The translations under genes were made by a program, and so were the position numbers. The notes under the pieces were generated by a model that did not search any database, was not told the DNA's origin, and was given only the letters and a program-made list of their open reading frames with translations. DNA of 6,105 nucleotides from CAZLYX01 sp964563885 (GTDB lineage Bacteria; Pseudomonadota; Gammaproteobacteria; Burkholderiales; Neisseriaceae): positions 1 through 6,105 of the forward strand of contig CAZLYX010000069.1 of the NCBI GenBank assembly GCA_964563885.1. Direction: 5' to 3'. This document shows positions 1 to 5,230 of this stretch, piece by piece (positions within the stretch are counted from its first letter, which is position 1; each line of letters starts with the position of its first letter).

Positions 1-121
1 TATTCATTACTATCATTGGCTTATGAGAAAGTTTTATCCAAAAGAGATAATAAAATATTTAATAACCGAAGAGAAGTATTACGCCCTGAAAAAATATATA
101 AGACTTAAGAGAAGTAACTAA
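1..121 (+). CDS. 3' end of an unidentified gene (partial, frame uncertain)
   Basis: The window opens inside what is probably the last part of a coding region. In the frame beginning at base 2 there are 39 sense codons and then TAA at 119-121; the C-terminal peptide is rich in Lys, Tyr and Ile (for example KEIIKYLITEEKYYALKKYI), a composition common at the ends of glycan-synthesis enzymes in AT-rich clusters. The frame beginning at base 1 is also open, for 35 codons to TAA at 106-108, and has fewer G/C third positions, so frame choice is not settled. The very low GC matches the glycosyltransferase gene that follows 80 bp downstream, suggesting both belong to one surface-glycan locus. No family can be assigned from so short a tail. 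Confidence 0.4.
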   Translation, partial: IHYYHWLMRKFYPKEIIKYLITEEKYYALKKYIRLKRSN

Positions 122-147
122 ATGTGAAAAATTAAAGTTTATCATTC

Positions 148-175
148 TTGATAAATTAGCAAAAATAGTTAAAAT
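148..175 (+). promoter_or_regulatory. candidate sigma70-like promoter for the glycosyltransferase gene
   Basis: TTGATA at 148-153 and TAAAAT at 170-175 are separated by 16 bp, each one mismatch from the sigma70 consensus hexamers. Transcription would start near 182, about 20 nt before the ATG at 202. The surrounding DNA is so AT-rich that such matches arise easily by chance, and the gene could instead be read through from upstream. Confidence 0.3.
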
Positions 176-201
176 TAAATCTACCAGAAATTGACATTAA
201 A

Positions 202-930
202 ATGAGTCGTAAAATATACGTAATCAGTTTAGAGGCTGCGATTGAACGAAAAAACCATATGGTGGCGCAATTCACCAGTTTGAATATTAATAATTATGAT
301 TTTTTTGATGCTATTAATGGAAAAGATGAAAGGAATGCCCATCTTTTTAATAAATACAATGACAGCAAAAGAATGATTAGAAAAGGAAAGCCATTAAACA
401 AAAGTGAGCTAGGATGCTTCGCTAGCCATTATTTATTATGGGAAAAATGTATTGAGCAAAATGAATCTTTTTTTGTTTTAGAAGATGATTTAATTGTTCA
501 TAATGGTTTTTTGACCGTGTATCAAAATACATTAGCAATACAAAAAAACATAGACTTCTTTTGGCTTGAATCTAATCGAGGTCAACCACGTCAGTGTTTT
601 TTTGAGCACAGTAATTTTGGAATCTTTAATTTTGAAAAAGAATTTATTGGGACTTTGGGTTATTTTATAACGCCAATTGCTGCCAAAATATTAATAAAGC
701 AATGTCGAGAATGGATATATCCAGTTGATGACCAAATGGCGATGTTTTATTTTAATAAAATAAGCCATTTAGGGTGTTATCCACCGTGTGTTGAACACTC
801 TGGTCAGTTTGAATCTCAAATTGATCATAGTAAACAAAAAATGAAATACAGATATAAAATAAGCAGAGAAGTATTTAATGCCCGTGATAGGTTGTATCGG
901 TTTGTGTTTAATAAATTTATGGTTCGTTGA
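202..930 (+). CDS. glycosyltransferase family 25 (LPS/surface glycan biosynthesis)
   Basis: This 242-residue protein has the layout of family 25 glycosyltransferases, cytoplasmic enzymes that add sugars (often galactose) from nucleotide-sugar donors to lipooligosaccharide. The N-terminal strand KIYVISLEAAIERK (residues 4-17) is the typical start, with the conserved Arg16. KSELGCFASHYLLWEK (67-82) is the family's central helix, followed by LEDD (93-96), the acidic metal/nucleotide-sugar motif. GTLGYFIT (150-157) and PVDDQM (174-179) match the later conserved blocks. Length is normal and nothing is broken. No Shine-Dalgarno sequence is visible before ATG 202, so translation may be weak or the start slightly different. 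The gene is much richer in AT than the nar and mod genes (sampled 60-bp lines 25-28% GC against about 50%), as is common for transferred LPS genes. The sugar and acceptor cannot be read from the sequence. Confidence 0.88.
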   Translation: MSRKIYVISLEAAIERKNHMVAQFTSLNINNYDFFDAINGKDERNAHLFNKYNDSKRMIRKGKPLNKSELGCFASHYLLWEKCIEQNESFFVLEDDLIVHNGFLTVYQNTLAIQKNIDFFWLESNRGQPRQCFFEHSNFGIFNFEKEFIGTLGYFITPIAAKILIKQCREWIYPVDDQMAMFYFNKISHLGCYPPCVEHSGQFESQIDHSKQKMKYRYKISREVFNARDRLYRFVFNKFMVR

Positions 931-989
931 AAATGTGCGGTTTTAACCCTCAATAAGCACACACTAGAAAATAACTCTGCTTTACTCCA

Positions 990-1020
990 GAAGTGCTTTA
1001 GCTAAGTTAAGGCATTTTTA
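990..1020 (+). terminator. probable intrinsic terminator after the glycosyltransferase gene
   Basis: AAGTGCTTTA (991-1000) pairs with TAAGGCATTT (1008-1017) in a 10-bp stem with two G-T pairs and a 7-nt loop, and runs into a T tract at 1015-1019. This is the expected shape of a Rho-independent terminator for transcription coming from 930. The stem is AT-rich, so it may be only moderately efficient. A second 6-bp stem (AACTAG/CTAGTT, 1020-1040) follows immediately. Confidence 0.45.
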
Positions 1021-1209
1021 ACTAGTGAGGTTTCCTAGTTTTCATTCATAGTTTCTCTGGCTTTATAAAGTCTCTTTTTTGTGACAATTCGGCTGTTATT
1101 TCAAATATTCCAAAATGACTCTGTGTATTAAGTGCGTCACTCAATGTTCATTTACACTACATTCTCGTCGAACACGTCAGTTTTTTTGTAGTCATAACCA
1201 TAAATAATG

Positions 1210-1238
1210 TTGACAATAAATTAATTCTGCTTTATTAA
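1210..1238 (+). promoter_or_regulatory. candidate sigma70 promoter for the nitrate-sensing operon
   Basis: A perfect -35 hexamer TTGACA (1210-1215) is followed after exactly 17 bp by TATTAA (1233-1238), which matches four of six -10 positions. Transcription would begin around 1245 and give a leader of about 160 nt before the kinase ATG at 1406. It is the best promoter-like pair I see in the intergenic region and is correctly oriented. Confidence 0.45.
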
Positions 1239-1284
1239 AAATATTATAACCACTTGATTTAAATAATATATTAGTTAGCGCTGA

Positions 1285-1334
1285 AGTAGGCAACTAGGTC
1301 TTAAGTATTAGTGCTACAGGGCTAGTTGCTTATT
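1285..1334 (+). repeat. inverted repeat (leader hairpin) upstream of the sensor kinase
   Basis: GCAACTAG at 1290-1297 is exactly complementary to CTAGTTGC at 1322-1329. Pairing extends outwards to 1285/1334, giving a 13-bp stem with two G-T pairs, and three more pairs form inside after one mismatch (1299-1301 with 1318-1320). It lies between the candidate promoter and the kinase start, so it would fold in the mRNA leader. No T run follows, so it is not a classical terminator. A protein operator or RNA control element are alternatives. Confidence 0.5.
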
Positions 1335-1405
1335 GGCAAAACAGATAAAAACGACCATAGTAATGGCTCGCCATTCTTTCAATGCCCTAAAATTGGGATT
1401 ATCTT

Positions 1406-2520
1406 ATGCGGTTCAGAAGTTTATCTTTTCGATTGAGATCTCTTACCATGCTATGGGTGTTGGTGGCGATGATATCGATTACGCTAACGTTATTGTTATC
1501 GTGGCGATTAGAAGGTGGTGCAGCCGCTATTAACGATGTAGGTAGCTTGCGTATGCAAAGCTACCGTCTTGCGTTGTTGATTCAAGAGGGCGCTCCTGCT
1601 GATAAAATATTGCAAAAAATAGATTATTTTGATGTGACCTTACAGAATATTGAAAAAGGTGACTCTTCGCGTCCTTTATTTTTACCTGATACCGATATTG
1701 TGCGTGAGCGCATGACATCGCTNNNNNNNNNNNNNNNNNNNNNNNNNNNNNNNNNNNNNNNNNNNNNNNNNNNNNNNNNNNNNNNNNNNNNNNNNNNNNN
1801 NNNNNNNNNNNNNNNNNNNNNNATACCTTGTGTAATCAATTGGGAGTGGTCGTGAGTAATATGCGTTTAGCTGATGAAAGCCAGCAATTAGCAGTATTAC
1901 AAGAACGAAATCTGATAGCGCAAGGCTTGCATGATAGTATTGCACAAACACTTACCTTTTTAAATTTACAAGTGCAAATGTTAGAAAGTGCCTTGGTACT
2001 GGGTAAGCAAGAGCAGATAAATGAGAATCTTCAGTTTATTAAAGATGGCGTGAAGGAGAGTTATGAAGATGTGCGCGAACTGCTGTTAAATTTTCGTACT
2101 AAAATTAGCCGTAAAGAATTTACCGAAGCGGTGGAAACATTAATTGAGCGTTTTGAAAATCAAACTCAGATAGCTACTACGGTAAGCTGGCAGGGTAATG
2201 GTCCTTCTTTAAGCACTGAGCAGCAGTTACAGTTTATTTTTATTTTGCAAGAAAGTTTATCTAATATACGCAAGCACGCCAATGCACAACAAGTGAACAT
2301 TGATTTTGATAATCAGGGTGACTTTGTGATGATTATTCGTGATAACGGCATTGGTTTAGATCTTTACAGCTTGGCAGAATTACCACCCAGCCACGTAGGC
2401 TTGAGTATTATGCGCGAGCGTGCATCACGGATTCGTGCCAAATTAGACTTGGATTCACAATTGGGTGAATATACCCAAATAAAAGTAACCTTACCTCAAC
2501 ATGAAAGAAGCTTGGGATGA
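1406..2520 (+). CDS. narX: NarX/NarQ-type nitrate/nitrite sensor histidine kinase (interrupted by sequence gap)
   Basis: Inner-membrane kinase that senses periplasmic nitrate/nitrite and phosphorylates the partner regulator. The 5' piece (1406-1722) encodes about 105 residues: a membrane helix at about 13-33, then the P-box INDVGSLRMQSYRL (42-55), the family's nitrate-binding signature, with Arg49 kept. The 3' piece (from 1823) contains the HisKA_3 box LHDSIAQ with the phospho-accepting His codon at 1930-1932 and the DxxxQ phosphatase motif, the ATPase N-box ESLSNIRKHAN (2251-2283), G1 box DNGIGLD (2341-2361) and G2 region GLSIMRERA (from about 2399). The second membrane helix, HAMP and GAF-like region are absent because of the 100-N gap. 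The two pieces are out of frame across exactly 100 bases, so the gap length is artificial; comparison with E. coli NarX (about 598 residues) suggests some 0.7-0.8 kb is missing. ATG 1406 has GGGA 7 nt upstream. The stop overlaps the next gene by 4 bp. narX or narQ naming is uncertain. Confidence 0.88.
1723..1822. other. assembly gap of 100 N
   Basis: Exactly 100 undetermined bases lie within the sensor kinase. One hundred is the usual placeholder for a scaffold gap of unknown size. To join the kinase pieces in frame the missing length must leave remainder 2 when divided by 3, whereas 100 leaves 1. Open frames drawn through the N on either strand are meaningless. Confidence 0.99.
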
Positions 2521-3179
2521 CTGAAAAAATTAATATTGTTTTAATTGACGACCATACTTTATTTCGTAGCGGTATTAAAGCTTTACTGTCGCGTCAAACA
2601 GATTGCAATGTGGTGGGCGAAGCTGCCGACGGATTTAGTGGGGTAAAGCTGGTAGAACAGCTGTCGCCCGATGTGGTGCTACTGGATTTGGATATGCCGG
2701 TGATGAATGGTCGTGAAGCGCTGGCGCAAATTTTAAGCAGCCATCCTGAACAAACGGTGATTATGCTTACTGTTTCTGAAGACAGCGAAGACTTAACAGA
2801 ATGTATGCGCTTGGGAGCACGTGGCTTTTTGTTAAAAAATATCAATATTGATTATTTGGTCGATGCCATTAAAAAAGCTGCTAACGGAGACAATGTATTT
2901 TCACCAGAAATGACCGCACGCTTGGTGCAATCGCTCATTCAGCCCGATACACCAGTTACTGAAAGTGTATTAGATCGCTTAACACCACGTGAACTTGAAA
3001 TTTTAGGGTACTTGGCAGTGGGGAGCAGCAATAAAATCATTGCGCGTAAATTAGACTTGGCTGAATCAACTATTAAAGTGCATGTGCAGAATATATTGCG
3101 TAAATTAGAAGTAACTAGTCGTGTGCAGGCGGCTGTGTTTGCAGTACAACATAATGTGGTAAAGCCTCTACATCAATAG
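2517..3179 (+). CDS. narL: NarL-type response regulator (REC + LuxR-type HTH)
   Basis: A 220-residue DNA-binding response regulator, the usual length for NarL/NarP. The receiver domain (about 5-122) has the acidic pair Asp11-Asp12, phospho-acceptor Asp57 in LLDLDMP, switch Thr85 and Lys107. A linker leads to a LuxR/GerE-type helix-turn-helix (about 154-210) with LTPRELEIL at its start and the recognition region STIKVHVQNILRKL. ATG 2517 overlaps the kinase stop in an ATGA arrangement, so the two are translationally coupled and are almost certainly cognate partners. In known systems the phosphorylated regulator activates nitrate reductase genes and represses alternative anaerobic pathways; the targets in this organism are inferred. 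The di-Mop gene follows after 35 bp with no terminator in between, so it is probably co-transcribed. narP is an alternative name. Confidence 0.93.
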   Translation: MTEKINIVLIDDHTLFRSGIKALLSRQTDCNVVGEAADGFSGVKLVEQLSPDVVLLDLDMPVMNGREALAQILSSHPEQTVIMLTVSEDSEDLTECMRLGARGFLLKNINIDYLVDAIKKAANGDNVFSPEMTARLVQSLIQPDTPVTESVLDRLTPRELEILGYLAVGSSNKIIARKLDLAESTIKVHVQNILRKLEVTSRVQAAVFAVQHNVVKPLHQ

Positions 3180-3214
3180 CCAGACTCTACATGTAAAACA
3201 ATATAGGAATCAAT

Positions 3215-3643
3215 ATGAAAAGTAGCGCCCGTAATCAACTAAACGGTGTAATCACTCAAATAGTACCCGCTGGTGGTCTTTGTTTTCTGTCGGTATTGTG
3301 TGGCGGCGAAACTTGCATTGAAGCACAAATTAGTCAAAGTAGTTTAATGCGGCTCAAGCTGGCTATTGGTAGCACTGTGGTGGTGATGATTAAGGCGCCG
3401 TCTGTTATGTTGGTAACAGATTTATCACCACTAGAGTTGTCTGCTGAAAACTGTCTGCCTGGAGTGGTAAAGCAAGTAGAGCAGGGTGTAGTCAATAATG
3501 TGGTGACACTGGCGTTAGACACAGGTGCAATCTTAACCGCTACCGTTACGCTATACAGTAGTGAAACCTTAGCGCTAAGCCCAGGACAGCCAGCTACAGC
3601 GATTTTTAATGCCAATCAAGTTGTAATAGGTGTGTTGGTTTAA
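3215..3643 (+). CDS. di-Mop (TOBE) molybdate-binding protein, ModG-like
   Basis: This 142-residue cytoplasmic protein consists of two tandem Mop/TOBE repeats (about 3-68 and 75-142), the arrangement of ModG-type molybdate-binding proteins that store or buffer molybdate. Repeat 1 starts SARNQLNG and ends IKAPSVML, keeping the Ser-Arg-Asn and Lys-Ala positions typical of oxyanion binding. Repeat 2 starts SAENCLPG and ends FNANQVVIGV, so the Arg and Lys are replaced by Glu and Asn. Repeat 1 also has Cys23, Cys29 and Cys34, more cysteines than I expect in this family. ATG 3215 is preceded by AGGA at 3205-3208. The gene is downstream of the NarL-type gene on the same strand and meets modC tail to tail with only 15 bp between stops. 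The neighbouring ModC lacks its own Mop domain, so a functional link is plausible. Confidence 0.87.
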   Translation: MKSSARNQLNGVITQIVPAGGLCFLSVLCGGETCIEAQISQSSLMRLKLAIGSTVVVMIKAPSVMLVTDLSPLELSAENCLPGVVKQVEQGVVNNVVTLALDTGAILTATVTLYSSETLALSPGQPATAIFNANQVVIGVLV

Positions 3644-3658
3644 TCAGCATTCGTTTCT

Positions 3659-4336
3659 TTAGATTATCTCATTCTGGTGTGACACACCTTGAGATATGGT
3701 CAATACTTCATCTGCCAAAAACTGTGTATCGGTCACATCGTGGCTGATCATGATCATGGGTACGGCTAACTCAGCCTGTAAATCTGCTACCAGTTGGCGC
3801 ATTTGTGCTCGTAAATCGGTATCCAATGCTGAAAAAGGTTCATCCAGCAACAGCCATTTGGGCTGGGCAATACAGGCGCGTGCCAACGCTGCTCTTTGCT
3901 TTTGACCACCAGAAATTTGTTGTGGGTAGTGGTTGGCCACAGACTCTAATTGCATACGTTCTAGCCAGTGCGCAGTGTGTTTATCTAAGCGTAATGATGG
4001 ATTTTTCCAGCTAAGATTAAGGCCGAATGCAATGTTTTGTGCCACTGTGAGATGAGGAAATAAAGCATAATCTTGGAATACCAAGCCAACATCGCGTTGC
4101 TGCGGCGCTGCCCAGTGCTTTTTCTGGCTATCTGCATAACAAATACCATTCACCAAAACATGACCATGCTGCGAACGCATGAGCCCCGCCAATAATTGCA
4201 AGGTTAGGCTTTTTCCTGATCCTGAAGGGCCGACAATAGCCAGCCGCTGTGCTTTGCTGCGACAGCTTACTGATAATTTGAAATGGTTTCTTCCAGCAGT
4301 TACTGTTGTGTTAAAAGCAAAGTCGAAGATATTCAT
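3659..4336 (-). CDS. modC: molybdate ABC transporter ATP-binding protein
   Basis: The ATPase that powers molybdate import through ModB. All ABC motifs are intact in 225 residues: Walker A GPSGSGKS (36-43), Q-loop with Gln88 in VFQDYALFPH, signature ISGGQKQR (141-148), Walker B LLLDEP (162-167), D-loop SALD and H-loop His199 in MISHD. The chosen ATG at 4336 overlaps the modB stop by 4 bp (ATGA) and has an AAGGA ribosome site; a longer open frame back to 4390 only runs into modB. The protein stops soon after the nucleotide-binding domain, so it lacks the C-terminal Mop/TOBE domain of E. coli ModC (about 352 residues). Its stop lies 15 bp from that of the convergent di-Mop gene. Sulfate or tungstate transport is possible for the ATPase alone, but ModA and ModB support molybdate. 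Confidence 0.92.
   Translation of the reverse strand: MNIFDFAFNTTVTAGRNHFKLSVSCRSKAQRLAIVGPSGSGKSLTLQLLAGLMRSQHGHVLVNGICYADSQKKHWAAPQQRDVGLVFQDYALFPHLTVAQNIAFGLNLSWKNPSLRLDKHTAHWLERMQLESVANHYPQQISGGQKQRAALARACIAQPKWLLLDEPFSALDTDLRAQMRQLVADLQAELAVPMIMISHDVTDTQFLADEVLTISQGVSHQNEII
3665..3696. repeat. interrupted inverted repeat at the convergent mop/modC junction
   Basis: TATCTCA (3665-3671) pairs with TGAGATA (3690-3696), and inside it the perfect palindrome GGTGTGACACACC (3676-3688) forms a second stem. Together they make a hairpin with an asymmetric bulge (ttct against t). It lies within the last codons of modC and just past the mop stop, but no T run follows on either strand, so it is not a standard intrinsic terminator. 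It could slow polymerase or protect mRNA 3' ends from both directions. Confidence 0.5.
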
Positions 4337-5004
4337 GTTGTTTCCTTGGCTCTGACAAAATGATTTGTGATCCACAGTACAGCAACACACACCACCGAAA
4401 TTAACACCACTAACTGAGTGGCCAATACATCGTTTCCAGCCTGTACCGCCTCATAAACCGCAATGGATAATGTTTGGGTTTTGCCTGGAATGCTTCCTGC
4501 AATCATCAAAGTAGCACCAAACTCACCGAGTGCCCGAGCAAACGCAAGCAGTAACCCTACCAATATGCCACGCCAAGCCAACGGTAAGGTGACACGCAAA
4601 AACACTGCCCATTCTGGCAAGCCCAATACTCTAGCAGCTTGCTCTAATTGCGGGCTAACACCTTCAAATGCGGCGCGCGCTGGTTTAAACACCAATGGAA
4701 AAGTCACCACCATCGCCGCCACCACTGCACCTTGCCAAGTAAAAATCAAACTCACGCCAAAATACGCTTGTAGCCATTGGCCAAAAACTCCATGACGCCC
4801 AAATAAAACCAATAAGTAATAACCCAATACTGTGGGCGGCATCACCATGGGCAAGGTTAAGACCGTATCTAATAGGTCACGTCCAATAAAGCGCGTGCGT
4901 GCCAATACAAAACCCACCCCCACGCCCAACAGCAGATTGAGGGCGGTAGCCCAAAAAGCTACTTTGAGCGATAGGCTTAATGCAGGCCAAACTTCATTTA
5001 ACAT
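4333..5004 (-). CDS. modB: molybdate ABC transporter permease
   Basis: Inner-membrane permease (223 residues; E. coli ModB has 229) that forms the molybdate channel with ModC. Several hydrophobic helices are visible: about 10-35, 48-68, 88-106, 142-160 and 195-215. The EAA loop that docks on the ATPase is EQAARVLGLPEWAVFLRVTLP (about 121-141), and RALGEFGATLMIAGSIPGKT is the strongly conserved ModB/CysT-type block that follows. The open frame continues upstream to 5208, but that extension resembles no transporter; ATG 5004, beginning MLNEVWPALSLSLKVA, aligns with the family start. Its ribosome site is weak (GGA about 10 nt upstream). It overlaps modC by 4 bp, so the two are coupled, yet it is separated from modA by 226 bp, unusually wide for a mod operon. 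Confidence 0.92.
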   Translation of the reverse strand: MLNEVWPALSLSLKVAFWATALNLLLGVGVGFVLARTRFIGRDLLDTVLTLPMVMPPTVLGYYLLVLFGRHGVFGQWLQAYFGVSLIFTWQGAVVAAMVVTFPLVFKPARAAFEGVSPQLEQAARVLGLPEWAVFLRVTLPLAWRGILVGLLLAFARALGEFGATLMIAGSIPGKTQTLSIAVYEAVQAGNDVLATQLVVLISVVCVAVLWITNHFVRAKETT

Positions 5005-5172
5005 GCAAGAAATATCCAGAAAGTTTATGAAAGCAACAGATAAAAAATTACTAAATAACAATCGATACGATAAATTGTAGGAAACTAAGATCACAGTAAA
5101 ACAGCAATCAAAAGCTGAGTTTTTGGGAGCCCAATGAATAGCAGACCCGCAAAGATAAGGGTTTAATGATTT

Positions 5173-5199
5173 GGTAGCCTGTATTAATTTGAGGCTACC
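5173..5199 (-). terminator. hairpin containing the uptake sequence downstream of modA (attenuator/terminator candidate)
   Basis: GGTAGCCT (5173-5180) and AGGCTACC (5192-5199) form a perfect 8-bp GC-containing stem with an 11-nt loop, about 30 bp after the modA stop. Inverted uptake sequences serving as terminators after genes are well known in Neisseriaceae. In the direction of modA transcription no strong T tract follows, so partial termination or mRNA 3'-end protection is more likely than a complete stop. The T-rich stretch (5208-5220) is on the other side. Confidence 0.5.
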
Positions 5200-5203
5200 T
5201 GAA
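5192..5203 (+). repeat. DNA uptake sequence, Eikenella-type dialect
   Basis: AGGCTACCTGAA is an exact 12-base match to the uptake sequence variant I recall for Eikenella in the Neisseriaceae, which use such sequences for selective transformation. The other arm of the hairpin, read on the minus strand from 5180, carries only the first eight bases (AGGCTACC) before diverging. A chance exact match in a window of this size is unlikely, and its place in an inverted repeat after a gene is typical. It is the only copy seen here. Confidence 0.65.
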
Positions 5204-5230
5204 ATCATATTTTATTATTTATACAATTGT

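Larger units (their letters stand above)
931..1405. other. 475-bp intergenic region between the glycosyltransferase and the sensor kinase
   Basis: No convincing gene lies here on either strand; open frames are short, and the one beginning at 1333 runs out of frame into the sensor kinase. The left half contains small inverted repeats, including TGTGC (934-938)/GCACA (957-961) enclosing GGTTTTAACC, the hairpin at 990-1020 listed as a terminator, and AACTAG (1020-1025)/CTAGTT (1035-1040). The right half holds a promoter-like pair at 1210-1238 and a long hairpin at 1285-1334. The region marks the boundary between AT-rich glycan DNA and the nitrate/molybdate genes. Confidence 0.75.
5005..5230 (-). 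other. 226-bp modA-modB intergenic spacer
   Basis: No gene is supported here; the frame joined to modB is a non-conserved extension. The spacer holds the uptake-sequence hairpin near modA and a small palindrome ATCGATACGAT at 5061-5071. A TACAAT -10-like hexamer exists on the minus strand (5079 to 5074) without a good -35, so a separate modBC promoter cannot be shown. Because modBC have no other clear promoter, read-through from modA or a weak internal promoter must drive them. Confidence 0.6.

Noticed and set aside
1061..1080. CTTTATAAAG followed by a T run as a second terminator
   Set aside because: The palindrome leaves no room for a loop, giving a stem of about three pairs; too weak.
1254..1267. 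FNR-like sequence TTGAT-TTAA-ATAAT
   Set aside because: It matches 8 of 10 FNR-box positions, but the second half is poor, the DNA is AT-rich, and it lies downstream of the best promoter with no -10 at the activating distance.
1333..1533. 66-residue open frame overlapping the kinase start
   Set aside because: Runs out of frame into the conserved NarX start and has no recognisable domain or ribosome site; a shadow.
1828..2520. Separate short kinase gene starting at TTG 1828
   Set aside because: The frame is open up to the gap edge (from 1823), and the piece starts in the middle of the kinase; it is the 3' part of the interrupted gene.
4337..4390. N-terminal extension of modC
   Set aside because: It reads an alternative frame of the modB 3' end; ATG 4336 has an AAGGA site and the standard ATGA overlap.
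4463..5080. Plus-strand open frames antisense to modB
   Set aside because: Low-complexity antisense shadows of a well-supported permease gene.
5005..5208. N-terminal extension of modB
   Set aside because: The extra 68 residues do not look like a permease, would contain the uptake-sequence hairpin, and ATG 5004 matches the family start.
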